This document shows positions 1-10,757 of a stretch of 64,000 bases of DNA, one piece after another (within the stretch, counting starts at the first letter, position 1; the number at the start of each line of letters is the position of its first letter). The notes below the pieces were generated by a model that made no database searches, had not been told where the DNA came from, and was given only the letters and a program-made list of their open reading frames with translations. Made by a program: the position numbers and the translations under genes. The DNA lies in contig JAAUUJ010000003.1 of NCBI GenBank assembly GCA_012030715.1, positions 1 through 64,000 of the forward strand, given 5' to 3'. The stretch is from Synechococcaceae cyanobacterium SM2_3_1 (lineage in GTDB: Bacteria; Cyanobacteriota; Cyanobacteriia; Thermostichales; Thermostichaceae).

Positions 1-1728
1 TACTCCACCATTGAGGAGCTGATTGAGCAGGTGAATATTGATCCCAGGCGGGGGTATGTCACGAAAACGTGCTCACCCAGATTCTGATCGATGACATGAC
101 GATTCGCCTGCTGGAACAGAAGGGCTACCGACTGGGGGATGTGCTGCCCCGGGGTGAAGTGTGTGTTCTCAAGTCCACTGCCAATCTGAGTACCGGGGGA
201 GTGGCCATTGATTGCACCGATATTATCCATCCTTACAATGCCTTCATTGCCGAACGAGCGGCCCAGATCGTGGGTTTGGATGTAGCGGGTATTGATCTCA
301 TCTGTCCTGACATCACCGTTCCCATTCATGAGAATGGCGGTGCCATTGTCGAGGTCAACGCGTCTCCAGGGTTGCGAATGCATCTGGCCCCCAGTGAAGG
401 GATTGCCCGCAATGTGGCCGAGCCGATCATTGACATGTTGTTTCCTCCGGGAACCCAAACCCGCATCCCGATCATTGCGATTACGGGTACGAACGGAAAA
501 ACCACAACAACGCGCCTGACCGCCCACATCCTCAAGGGGGTGGGGTTAAGGGTGGGGTTCACCACCACGGATGGGGTGTACATCCAGAATCATCAAATAG
601 CCAAAGGAGATATGACCGGCCCCTACAGTGCCCAGCTGGTGCTGCGGGATCCAACGGTCGAGGTATCAGTGCTGGAAACGGCACGAGGAGGCATTCTCCG
701 CGAAGGGTTGGGATTCCCAGGGTGTGACATCGGAGTGGTGTTGAATGTTACCTCAGATCACCTGGGGGTGGGGGATATTGACACCCTGGAGGAGATGGCC
801 CGTGTCAAGTCGGTGGTGGTGGAGTCAGTGCATGAAGGGGGATATGCCATCCTGAATGCAGATGATCGGCTGGTGGCGTCCATGGCCGAAAATGTGCGCG
901 CCACGATTGCCTACTTCAGTATGAATCCTGAGAGCGAGATCATCCGTCACCATATTGCGGCGGGAGGAACGGCTGCGGTCTATGAGGAAGGCTATATTGC
1001 CATTCTGAAACGGGGCTGGAAGTTACGCATCGAGAATGTTACCAATATTCCCCTCACCCTCTCTGGTCGAGCCAGCTTCATGATCCAGAACGCCCTGGCT
1101 GCCACCCTGGCCACATTTCTGCACGGGATCTCGATCGATGATATCCGGATGGCCCTGGGCACGTTTACTAGCTCAGTGGCCCAAACACCCGGACGCCTGA
1201 ATCTTTTTGAGGTGGGGGGGCTTTCAGGTCCTGGTGGACTATGCCCACAACCCCGCTGGATATGAGGCGATTGAGTCCACACTGCAGCGATGGGAATGTC
1301 GCCAGAAAGTTGGGGTTATTGGGGGGCCTGGGGATCGGCGGGATCAAGATCTGAGGGAACTGGGGATTCTCTCGGCCCGGATGTTTGATCGGGTGGTGAT
1401 CAAAGAAGATGACGATCGCCGCGGGCGAGATCCGGGAGAGGTGGCCGAGATTATACGCCAGGGTTGGGATGATCAACGGGGCGGTGATGCGCAGTTGATC
1501 CTGAAGGAGGAAGAGGCAATCGAAACCAGTCTGCAACAGGCTCAGTCAGGGGATCTGGTGGTGATCTTTCCTGCCGATGTGCAGCGCACCATCCAGATTA
1601 TTACCCGCTACCAGGATCTGTTGAACCCCAAGCCCAGCTACCGAGGGTCTTCCTACGGTGCCCAATTTAACTCCTCAACCACAGAATCCTTACCAGAGCC
1701 TCAGTCTGAATCGGTTGAGCACCTCTAG
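1..1728 (+). CDS. cphA: Cyanophycin synthetase, C-terminal part; reading frame broken twice (~55 and ~1213-1220)
   Basis: ATP-grasp region plus Mur ligase-like domain (ITGTNGKTTTTRL, LNVTSDHLG, VDYAHNPAGYEA). Frame 1 YSTIEELIEQVNIDPRRG continues in another frame as HENVLTQILID; run of 7 G at ~1214 shifts EVGG|FQVLVDYAHNP. Confidence 0.93.
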
Positions 1729-1748
1729 ATTTATTTATTTTGTTGTCC

Positions 1749-2255
1749 ATGGCTCAGGTGCTGATTGCTCTTGGATCCAATCTTGGGGATCGGTTCAGAG
1801 CCCTGCAAACTGCAGTCGAGGCGATGGCTCGTCATTTTTACCTGGAACAACTTTCGCCAGTGTATGAGACCAAACCCGCCTATGTACTAGATCAACCCAA
1901 ATTCCTCAACTGTGCCTGCCGGGTGACCACGGAAAAGGCCCCCAAGCAGGTCCTGACTCTTCTCCAGGGCATTGAGCAGCAGTTAGGACGCTACCCAGCT
2001 CAACGCTATGGTCCCCGGCTTATTGATCTGGATATTTTGTTCTACGATCAGCTGGTGCTGGACCAACCGGATTTGCGCATTCCCCATCCCCTGCTGCGGG
2101 AGCGTGCGTTTGTTCTGGTTCCTCTGGGGGATATTGTCCCCGACTGGATCCATCCCGAAACGGGAGAAAAAATTGCAACCCTGCGGGATCATTGCGCTGA
2201 TCTGGACTCAACCATCAAACCTTACCCTCAGCTTCTTGACTTTCCGGCACCATGA
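1749..2255 (+). CDS. folK: 2-amino-4-hydroxy-6-hydroxymethyldihydropteridine pyrophosphokinase
   Basis: MAQVLIALGSNLGDR...RYGPRLIDLDILFYD...IPHPLLRERAFVLVPL, classic HPPK motifs; start taken at internal ATG. Confidence 0.95.
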   Translation: MAQVLIALGSNLGDRFRALQTAVEAMARHFYLEQLSPVYETKPAYVLDQPKFLNCACRVTTEKAPKQVLTLLQGIEQQLGRYPAQRYGPRLIDLDILFYDQLVLDQPDLRIPHPLLRERAFVLVPLGDIVPDWIHPETGEKIATLRDHCADLDSTIKPYPQLLDFPAP

Positions 2256-3163
2256 AACCCTTCTCGCCCACTCTTGATCTAACCACCACCTCCCTGGTGT
2301 GGGGAGCAAAAACTTATGTCATGGGGATTGTGAATGTCACTCCTGACTCGTTTTCGGGGGACGGCCTGATTGGGCAATCTGACGCGGTGGCAGCAGCGGT
2401 GGCTCAGGCGGAGGCTCAGGTGCAGGCGGGGGCGGATCTGATTGATATCGGTGGCGAATCCACCCGACCGGGCAGTCAACCTGTCCCCCTGGAGGCAGAG
2501 CTACAGCGGGTGATCCCCGTTATCCAGGCTTTGCATGGCAGGATTTCTGTCCCCATCTCCATTGACACCTATAAAGCTGAAGTGGCCAGAGTTGCCCTAG
2601 CAGCAGGGGCAGAGATTGTGAATGATGTCTGGGGGCTACGGCGGGATCCAGAGATGGCCTCAGTGGTGGCCAGTCAAGAGGCCGCCGTGATCATCATGCA
2701 TAACCGCAGTCGGCCTCAAGATCTAGAGCAAACCCCTGGCCTGGGGGGGCGCTATGTGGGAGTGCGCTACGAAGATCTGATCCGCGACATCCACCATGAG
2801 CTTGAGATTGGCCTGGAGCTGGCTGTCCAAGCTGGCATCCCTCGTGAACGGATTATTCTGGATCCCGGGATTGGCTTTGGCAAGACCGTGGAGCAAAACA
2901 TTGAGCTGGTGGACCGCCTCGGGGAATTAAAAGCTCTTGGTTATCCTTTGCTGGTGGGACCATCTCGAAAATCCTTTGTGGGGTATACCCTCAACCTGCC
3001 GCCCCAGGATCGCTTAGGTGGTACTGCCGCTGCAGTCACCCTCTGCATTGAACGGGGTGCCGATATCGTTCGGGTCCATGACGTTGGCATGATGCAGCAG
3101 GTGGCTCGCTTTACAGATGCTGTTGTCCGCGCCCAGAGCCCAAACCGTGATTCTTGTGATTAG
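2252..3163 (+). CDS. folP: Dihydropteroate synthase
   Basis: MGIVNVTPDSFSGDG, IDIGGESTRPGS, LDPGIGFGKT; 4-bp ATGA overlap with folK. Confidence 0.96.
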   Translation: MKPFSPTLDLTTTSLVWGAKTYVMGIVNVTPDSFSGDGLIGQSDAVAAAVAQAEAQVQAGADLIDIGGESTRPGSQPVPLEAELQRVIPVIQALHGRISVPISIDTYKAEVARVALAAGAEIVNDVWGLRRDPEMASVVASQEAAVIIMHNRSRPQDLEQTPGLGGRYVGVRYEDLIRDIHHELEIGLELAVQAGIPRERIILDPGIGFGKTVEQNIELVDRLGELKALGYPLLVGPSRKSFVGYTLNLPPQDRLGGTAAAVTLCIERGADIVRVHDVGMMQQVARFTDAVVRAQSPNRDSCD

Positions 3164-3414
3164 ATTAAATGGAGTATAAATTTTGCACCGACAAACTCCT
3201 GTATTCTCACTCAGGGAAAGGGATGATGTGCTGTGCTGATTTGGGGAGAAAGCAAAGGCAACTGGGTCACGTCACGAATCTGAAAAGCACAGAAATTGTG
3301 CTGTAGAGGTTGCTCATTTCGCTGGGTTGATTCCCCATCCAAGCACTGAATCATCTTGACTTCCGAGATTTTGAGCAGGATGTTTTAGGTTTTCCTCGGC
3401 ATGAGGGTTGTTAG

Positions 3415-3633
3415 GTGATGGAGCCATTGTCAATGGAAACAACGTTACTGCAGGCTGCTCAGAAAATTTATCGAGATCATGTTCAATTGCGCACTGACGT
3501 AGCTGAGCAATTGCCTCGCGGTGTCGTCATTCACCCGCACACCTTAAGAGGGGATTTAATCTTCTCAGATATTCCTATTCTCCTGCCCCAGGAAAAGTTT
3601 ATTCCTGTCGACATGCTGGAGATTCAGGGCTAA
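3415..3633 (+). CDS. Hypothetical protein (72 aa)
   Basis: Stand-alone ORF in an otherwise ORF-poor spacer; no motif recognised. Confidence 0.4.
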   Translation: MMEPLSMETTLLQAAQKIYRDHVQLRTDVAEQLPRGVVIHPHTLRGDLIFSDIPILLPQEKFIPVDMLEIQG

Positions 3634-3673
3634 GCTATGCCCGTGATCATCAATTAACCCTTGGAATTTTGCC

Positions 3674-4500
3674 ATGGGGTGGACCTGGGAGTTGCAGCTG
3701 ATCAGTTGGGTGGCCGTTCTCTATGTAGGGGCGGCCATTGGTAGTTTTTTGAATGTTGTGGTCTACCGCCTGCCGCGCGGCCTGTCTCTAGTTCATCCGG
3801 GATCGCGCTGCCCGAGTTGCAAGACGCCCTGGGGCCTACAGAAAATGTGCCCGTGCTGGGCTGGCTCTGGCTGAGGGGCCGCTGCCGCCATTGTGGTGTC
3901 CGCATCTCCTGGCGCTACCCAGCAGTGGAAACGGCGACGATGCTGCTCTTTGCTCTGTCCTTTTCTGTCTTCAACTTTCGTCCCGAAGCCTTTGCCACGG
4001 CGATCCTACTCAGCTGGCTGCTGGCTCTGGCGCTTATCGATCTGGATACGTTCCTGCTGCCGGAGGAGCTCACCCGCTCTGGTCTCGTGGTAGGGGGGAT
4101 GGCTCAGTTACTCTTGCCCTGGGTTCAGGGAAATGGAAGTGTGACGGTTTCTGTAGATGCCTTGATCATGGGCGTTTTGGGGGCGGTCTCTGGCATCTGG
4201 AGCCTGGAATTAATCGGGTGGGCAGCCCGACTGATCCTGAAACGGGAGGCCATGGGATTTGGAGACGGGAAACTCTTAGCCATGATTGGCATGTGGCTGG
4301 GCTGGCAGGGGGTAGTGCTGACCATCTTTCTCTCCAGCATTGTGGGCACCCTCGGCAGCGGCATTGGTTTGTTATTGCGACGCGTGCAGTGGGGGAAGGC
4401 GGTTCCCTATGGTCCTTATCTTGCGATTGGAGGGGGGACTGCGGCCTTGTTTGGGTCCCAGATTCTCCGCTGGTATCAGAGCTGGTGGGGGTTGGGTTAA
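3674..4500 (+). CDS. pilD: Prepilin peptidase / N-methyltransferase (type IV prepilin peptidase), frame broken near 3828
   Basis: [19 protein letters not shown]...[33 protein letters not shown]; the two halves are in different frames. Confidence 0.9.
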
Positions 4501-4660
4501 GTACGGAGATCCACATTCCTTAACCTGATGCTTCCCCTGGAATAGGGGGGCTATCCCCCCTGGGCTAAGAATACGGCAACGATACGATCGGGGGAGTGTG
4601 TACATTAGCTGCACCCGATCCGACCCAGAGTCATTGCAGCAGAAAGGAGGCTAAGCGCCC

Positions 4661-6558
4661 ATGGGCAAAGTTGTCGGAATTGATTTGGGAACCACTAACT
4701 CCGTTGTGGCCGTCATGGAAGGGGGTAAACCTACCGTGATTGCCAACGCAGAGGGAACCCGGACCACACCTTCAGTGGTGGCTTTCACAAAAGACAATGA
4801 GCGTCTGGTGGGCCAGATGGCCGTCGTCAGGGTGTACTCAACCCAGAAAACACCTTTTACTCGGTGAAGCGCTTCATCGGACGCCGTTACGACGAGATCA
4901 CCAACGAGGCCAAGCAGGTGCCCTACAAGGTGATCAAAGACGAAAAGAATAATGTTAAGCTGCTGGCTCCGCGGATGAACAAGGAGTATGCTCCTGAAGA
5001 AATCTCCGCCATGGTGCTGCGGAAACTTGTGGATGATGCCAGCCGCTATCTGGGCCAGGAGATCACAGAGGCAGTGATTACGGTGCCTGCTTACTTCAAT
5101 GACTCCCAGCGACAGGCCACCAAAGATGCAGGTCGCATTGCGGGTTTAGAAGTAAAGCGAATTATTAACGAACCCACTGCTGCTTCCCTGGCCTATGGTC
5201 TGGATCGCAAGAGCAATGAAGTCATCCTGGTCTTTGACCTTGGGGGTGGTACGTTCGACGTGTCCATTCTTGAGGTTGGCGATGGGGTCTTTGAAGTGCG
5301 AGCCACCAGTGGAGATACTCACCTGGGTGGTGATGACTTCGACAAGAAGATCGTGGACTGGATGGCAGAAGAGTTTAAGAAGCTGGAAGGCATCGAACTA
5401 CGGACTGACCGCCAGGCCCTGCAGCGGTTAACCGAAGCGGCTGAGAAAGCCAAGATCGAGTTATCCAGTGTGGCAGAGACTTCCGTCAACCTGCCCTTTA
5501 TTACGGCCACATCGGAAGGACCGAAGCATCTGGATCTAAAGTTGAGCCGTGCCCGGTTTGAAGATCTGGCCTCTGATCTGATCCAGCGCTGTCGTATCCC
5601 AGTGGAGAATGCGCTCCGCGATGCTAAGCTCTCCAAAACCGAGATCGATGAAGTGGTGCTGGTAGGCGGCTCCACCCGTATCCCCGCAGTACAGCAGCTG
5701 GTGCGCGACGTTATTGGCAAAGAACCCAACCAGTCGGTCAACCCAGATGAAGTGGTGGCGGTAGGAGCTGCGATTCAAGCGGGTGTCCTGGCAGGGGACG
5801 TAAAAGATGTGCTGCTGCTGGATGTCACCCCTCTCTCTCTCGGTGTAGAAACTCTCGGGGGAGTCGCTACAGCTCTGATCCCCCGCAACACCACGATCCC
5901 AACCCGCAAATCAGAAACCTTCTCCACTGCTGAGGACGGCCAAACTTCGGTTGAGATCCATGTGATTCAAGGGGAACGGCAGCTGGCACGGGATAATAAA
6001 TCCCTGGGTCGATTCAAGCTGGAAGGGATCCCCCCTGCTCCCCGCGGTGTGCCTCAAATTGAAGTCACCTTTGATATCGATGCCAACGGGATTCTGAACG
6101 TGACGGCTAAGGACAAAGGCACAGGCAAGGAACAGCGGATCTCCATCACTGGCGCTTCGACACTGGATTCCAATGAAGTGGAGCGTATGGTCAAGGAAGC
6201 CGAGACCTATGCCAACGACGACAAAGACCGTCGAGATCGCATTGAGCGTCGCAACAAGGCAGATTCCCTTGCTTACCAGGCAGAACGCCAGCTGAAGGAA
6301 GTTGGGGATAAGATCCCTGCTGACAAGCGCAGCACGATTGAGACACTGGTCCAGGAGCTGCGGGATGCCATCCAGCGGGAGGATGATACCGCCATTCAAG
6401 AGAAAGAATCTGCCCTGCAGGAAGCCGTCTACGCCATGAGTAGTGAGCTCTACCAGCAGCCAGGTGCGGCACCTTCTGAGGGAACGTCCTCCGGATCAGC
6501 GGAATCCACGGGTGGAAACGATGATGTAATCGATGCTGACTTTACCGAAACCAAATAG
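4661..6558 (+). CDS. dnaK: Molecular chaperone DnaK, frame broken near 4830
   Basis: [22 protein letters not shown]...[11 protein letters not shown]...[23 protein letters not shown]...[12 protein letters not shown]. Confidence 0.96.
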
Positions 6559-6607
6559 GTGAAGGTGTTGCTCACTCATCCAATCATCTGAGCACCTAAG
6601 AGATAAT

Positions 6608-6636
6608 GGGGGACAGTGGTTATGCTGTCCCTTTTT
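6608..6636 (+). terminator. Rho-independent-type terminator between dnaK and dnaJ
   Basis: GGGACAG-TGGTTATG-CTGTCCC followed by TTTTT. Confidence 0.8.
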
Positions 6637-6699
6637 CGCTGAGGGATGCTCTGTCCCCATGATTAACCCTTTGCATGAGACGAAAGGAATAGAGCGGTT

Positions 6700-7698
6700 A
6701 TGCAAAACTTTAAGGACTATTACAAAATCCTGGGTGTATCCAAGCAGGCCAGCTCAGACGAAATCAAACAGGCGTATCGTCGTCTTGCTCGGAAATTCCA
6801 CCCCGATGTCAATCCTGACAAGACATCTGAAGATAAATTTAAGGATATTAATGAAGCCTATGAAGTCTTATCTGACGTAACTAAAAGGCGTCAATATGAT
6901 CAATTTGGACAGTATCATCAACAGGGTGGATTTCGTTCCTCTCGTCCGGCGTCTGGATCGTATGGGGGGAGTCCAAATAGTTCTACCTTTACAGAAGAAG
7001 AATTTAATGTTGGTGACTTTTCCAGTGCTGTTGATTTTACCCAATTTGATGATTTCCAGGAATTTATTGACCAGCTCTTAGGACGAGTCGGAAGCCAGGG
7101 GGGGCGAGAAGACAGCTGGTCTTCATCTACCTATCAGGACTATCGGGGTGCAGAGGCAGACATTAGTTATGATGCTGAAGCAACCATTTACCTGACCATC
7201 CCCGAAGCCTATGTGGGAGGAAAACGGCGGATCCGGGTTGAGGGTGGCCGCATCCTGGAAGTGACCATTCCGGCGGGCATCAGTTCTGGGAAAAAGATCC
7301 GACTGCGAGGTCAAGGTCACTTAAGTCCAGGGGGTCGTTCGGGGGATCTCTATCTCAAAGTTGAACTCAAGGAGCACCCTTACTATCGTTTAGAAGGTAG
7401 TGATCTCTACTGCGATTTACCCATCAGTCCCAGTGAGGCTGTCTTGGGAGCCCAGGTGGAAGTCCCGACATTGGATGGCCCCGTCCAACTACGGATCCCC
7501 AGCCATGTGAAGCATGGACAGCGTTTACGCCTGAGTGAAAGAGGATTTTCCGTGGGTGGAGGTCAAAGGGGTGATCAGTTCGTGGTGATCCAGCTCGATA
7601 TTCCCGAGAAGCTCAGTCCAGAGGAACGCGATCTCTATGAGCAGCTGCACCAGATTCAGTCCTACGATCCCCGCGCCCGATTTCAGGTGGAAGCCTAA
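6700..7698 (+). CDS. dnaJ: J-domain protein (DnaJ/CbpA type, without zinc finger)
   Basis: [36 protein letters not shown]-domain with HPD; C-terminal DnaJ beta-sandwich domain; no CxxCxGxG repeats. Confidence 0.93.
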   Translation: MQNFKDYYKILGVSKQASSDEIKQAYRRLARKFHPDVNPDKTSEDKFKDINEAYEVLSDVTKRRQYDQFGQYHQQGGFRSSRPASGSYGGSPNSSTFTEEEFNVGDFSSAVDFTQFDDFQEFIDQLLGRVGSQGGREDSWSSSTYQDYRGAEADISYDAEATIYLTIPEAYVGGKRRIRVEGGRILEVTIPAGISSGKKIRLRGQGHLSPGGRSGDLYLKVELKEHPYYRLEGSDLYCDLPISPSEAVLGAQVEVPTLDGPVQLRIPSHVKHGQRLRLSERGFSVGGGQRGDQFVVIQLDIPEKLSPEERDLYEQLHQIQSYDPRARFQVEA

Positions 7699-7751
7699 CC
7701 TGGATTGGGTGAGCGATAATAGAGCAATTAGACCTTCCTCCCGAGCAAACC

Positions 7752-7871
7752 ATGGTAGACAACCAAGAAAAGAACTATTCCTGGCGCGGCAGTCCCAATG
7801 CAGGTCTGGTGCTTTCCATCCTGGCAGGTCTGGGGGCTGTATTGGTCATTCTGGCCGGGTTTGCCAACTGA
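7752..7871 (+). CDS. 39-aa single-pass membrane miniprotein
   Basis: MVDNQEKNYSWRGSPNAGLVLSILAGLGAVLVILAGFAN*; polar N-terminus followed by one hydrophobic helix; below the ORF-track length cut-off. Confidence 0.6.
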   Translation: MVDNQEKNYSWRGSPNAGLVLSILAGLGAVLVILAGFAN

Positions 7872-8040
7872 CAACCTCCGCTTTACTTTTAAGACCTACG
7901 CAAGATCACGTACAGAGTTGCGCCACCTGACGGAGGCATGAAATCTGGGCTGGGATGCATAGTGATGAGTAAGCAATGTTAATGAACTGATTCCAAGCCT
8001 GCCTTGGCTGTTCATTGCCCTCAGTTACTGGAGCTTTCTC

Positions 8041-8481
8041 ATGCTTGCGACTACTCAGATCTCTGCTCAGCGCTCAACCCGTACAGAATCTGTGCGTTCA
8101 ATTCTCTATGTCAATGCCGCTGGTACTGAAAAAACCTTCCTGATCGATCAGGCGCAGCAAACGGTGGGACGAGGAATCCAGTGTGAGATTCGGATCAACC
8201 ACCCTCAGGTGTCGCGCATCCAGGCGGTCCTGGAATTGCATACCGATGGGCGGGTGAAGTTGATCGACGGCGATGGCAAAGGTCACCCCAGCACTAACGG
8301 CACTGCTGTTAATGGTCGACGGGTAGAGGAATGCTGGCTGGAGTCTGGGGCGGAGATCCAGTTTGGGAAAGAGGTGATGGCCAGATTCCACCAGTTGAAT
8401 GTGGGCCGTACCACTGCCCGACCTCAAGAACCGATGCTCGCCCCCATGGAAGATGTTCCCACAGAACTCTCCAGCTATTAA
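8041..8481 (+). CDS. FHA domain-containing protein
   Basis: QTVGRGIQCEIRINHPQVSRIQAVLEL...STNGTAVNGRRV FHA motif set. Confidence 0.9.
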   Translation: MLATTQISAQRSTRTESVRSILYVNAAGTEKTFLIDQAQQTVGRGIQCEIRINHPQVSRIQAVLELHTDGRVKLIDGDGKGHPSTNGTAVNGRRVEECWLESGAEIQFGKEVMARFHQLNVGRTTARPQEPMLAPMEDVPTELSSY

Positions 8482-8495
8482 GAATTCACTGGGAC

Positions 8496-8882
8496 TTAGC
8501 CTTCCACCATCGCAGCATAGGCTTCAGCAGTCATCGTCTCATCCAATTCTGCTGGATTGGCGATCCGCACCTTGAGTAACCAGCCTTCTCCATAGGGATC
8601 ATCGCCCAGGCTTTCCGGGCTGTCGATAGCGGTCTGGTTGGTAGCCACCACTTCACCCGTTAGGGGAGCATAGAGATCCTCCACGGCTTTCACGGACTCA
8701 ACGGATCCAAATGTGTCTCCCTTCTCCAGCTGGGTTCCTTCTTCTGGCAATCCGACGAAGACAATATCTCCCAACTGATCGACGGCAAAGGCAGTAATGC
8801 CGATCACTGCGATGTCATCTTCGACGCGGATGTACTCGTGGGTATCCACATACTTGAGATGAGCGGGATATTCCAGGGCCAT
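8496..8882 (-). CDS. gcvH: Glycine cleavage system H protein
   Basis: KYVDTHEYIRVEDDIAVIGITAFAVDQLGDIVFVGLP...GSVESVKAVEDLYAPLTGEV. Confidence 0.95.
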   Translation of the reverse strand: MALEYPAHLKYVDTHEYIRVEDDIAVIGITAFAVDQLGDIVFVGLPEEGTQLEKGDTFGSVESVKAVEDLYAPLTGEVVATNQTAIDSPESLGDDPYGEGWLLKVRIANPAELDETMTAEAYAAMVEG

Positions 8883-8962
8883 AGGGCATGTTCCTCCAGA
8901 GGATAGCGTCTAAGTTTATCAATGCCTTAGGTTACAGGGAAACTGCAGTCGATCATAGCCAG

Positions 8963-10132
8963 TTAACGGGGAGCAGGGCTGGGTGAGCGGTAGAAGGGAC
9001 GTTTGACCACTTTAGCGGGGTAGAGTTTGCCGCGAATCTCAACTTCCAGAGGTGTGCCTGTAGCGGCGTAAGCTGTGGGTACATAGGCGAGGGCGATGGC
9101 CGCTGTTAAGGTGGGGGAGTGGGTTCCACTGGTGATCCTTCCAACTGCTTTTCCCTCGGCAAAGACGCTATAGCCTGCCCGAGCAATCTCGCGTCCTTGC
9201 ATGCGCAGACCGATCAGGCGGCGCGACAGTCCTTCTGCCCGCTGTTTTTGGAGTGCCTCGCAGCCAATGTAGGACACTGGAGAAGCGATTAACCAACTCA
9301 GTCCCGCCTCGAGCGGCGTTGTGGATTCATCCATGTCCTGACCATAGAGATGCATGCTAGCTTCCAACCGCAGGGAATCGCGGCACCCTAACCCGCAGGG
9401 AGTCACCCCCATCTGCAGCAGGTGTTGCCATAACCACACCCCTGTAGCGGGAGACAGCATCAACTCAAAACCATCTTCGCCGGTGTATCCAGTGCGAGCC
9501 ACGAAGATCAACTCCTCCAGATCAAGGAGCGGTGTAACTTCCGGTTGGAGAGTGACATAGTGTTGCTGAAACCGCTTCATGCCAGAAATCGAGTCTCCAA
9601 GCAAGGGTTGCAGGGTGGCAAGAGCCTTGGGGCCCTGAACCGCCAGCAATACCAGTTCTCGTGATTGATCTTGCAACTCAATTCCCTGCAGGTGATCCTG
9701 TAGCCATTGCCAGTCTTTGGGGGTGGTTGCGGCATTGACAATCAGTAACCAGACTTCCTGATCGGGCTGGTGTGGATCTTGACCCAGGAAGTACAGGATG
9801 ATGTCATCTAGGATTCCAGCTGCCGAGTTCAGCAATACCGAATATTGACTTTCTCCTGGCTGCAGTGAAGATAAATCGCTGGGTAGCAGCCGGGAGAGCT
9901 GATCTCTAACGTCCGAACCGCGCAGCAGAAATTTACCCATATGGGAAATATCAAACATGCCGACCTGAGTGCGAACGGCGTTGTGTTCCTTGATCAAACT
10001 GGAGTAGGAGACGGGCATTTCCCAGCCACTAAAGGGAACAAAACGGGCGCCCAGTTGTTGGTGTTCGGTGTGGAGTGGAGTTTGTAGTAAAAAGGTTTGG
10101 CTCACAGGATCTGGTTGCAGGGGGCGAAACAA
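8963..10132 (-). CDS. gcvT: Glycine cleavage system T protein (aminomethyltransferase)
   Basis: GWEMPVSYSSLIKEHNAVRTQVGMFDISHMGKF...TGYTGEDGFELM...GRITSGTHSPTL. Confidence 0.95.
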   Translation of the reverse strand: MFRPLQPDPVSQTFLLQTPLHTEHQQLGARFVPFSGWEMPVSYSSLIKEHNAVRTQVGMFDISHMGKFLLRGSDVRDQLSRLLPSDLSSLQPGESQYSVLLNSAAGILDDIILYFLGQDPHQPDQEVWLLIVNAATTPKDWQWLQDHLQGIELQDQSRELVLLAVQGPKALATLQPLLGDSISGMKRFQQHYVTLQPEVTPLLDLEELIFVARTGYTGEDGFELMLSPATGVWLWQHLLQMGVTPCGLGCRDSLRLEASMHLYGQDMDESTTPLEAGLSWLIASPVSYIGCEALQKQRAEGLSRRLIGLRMQGREIARAGYSVFAEGKAVGRITSGTHSPTLTAAIALAYVPTAYAATGTPLEVEIRGKLYPAKVVKRPFYRSPSPAPR

Positions 10133-10397
10133 CTATCCCAGCATGGTACAGCACTGGGTTCCCCTCACCGGGAATCGAGGTTGGGCTGAGAATGCCGAGG
10201 CAAACACTCAAAAAGATCAGTTCTGCTTTAGTTATTGCCCGCATCTTGCCCTCTTGAACGACCCTTGTGACTCCAGAGGCATGAATCCTGCCGAGGAGGT
10301 ACTGTGACCTGACGGAGGCTCAACAGCAGCACCGAGCATTTTGATCCCAGCTTAATCTGCAGGTGATAATGAGAGGGAAACAGGTTGGAGGCACCAC

Positions 10398-10757
10398 ATG
10401 CCTCAGTATGATCAGATGGCCCGTTCCGTGGGAAAACACAGCCGTAGCTTTTTGCGCAATAGCCGCCCCATAGCCAGGGAAGTCTTTGAGCGCCTGAAGC
10501 GGTGGATGTTGCAGCTAAATCGCAGATTAGAAACCGTCCTGCAAAGACGCGTTCCCCGCAGTCAGCAACAACTTCTTCAGGTGATCATTCAAGTGATTGC
10601 CGTGATTGCACTGTTACTGCTGTTACCCTACTCCCTGTACGGCTTACTTGGGGTTGTGATGGTGCTGTGGGTCCAGGCTTCTCGAGATCTCAAACGGGAA
10701 GAAAGGTCAGATCGGCGGCTTCTCCGGCGTGCAGAAACAGATGATGTTGACTATTAA
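10398..10757 (+). CDS. Hypothetical protein with a C-terminal TM segment
   Basis: Basic N-terminus then LLQVIIQVIAVIALLLLLPYSLYGLLGVVMVLWVQ. Confidence 0.6.
   Translation: MPQYDQMARSVGKHSRSFLRNSRPIAREVFERLKRWMLQLNRRLETVLQRRVPRSQQQLLQVIIQVIAVIALLLLLPYSLYGLLGVVMVLWVQASRDLKREERSDRRLLRRAETDDVDY

Noticed and set aside
3285-3310. AGCACAGAAATTGTGCT hairpin as an sRNA
   Set aside because: Short stem without terminator or promoter support; not enough evidence.
4125-4523. Long overlapping ORFs in other frames of pilD, dnaK, livH and rpoA regions
   Set aside because: Shadow ORFs of high-GC coding genes; no recognisable domains.
10133-10397. Possible glycine riboswitch upstream of gcvT
   Set aside because: I could not match the conserved glycine riboswitch core motifs on the minus strand; some pairing exists but is not diagnostic.
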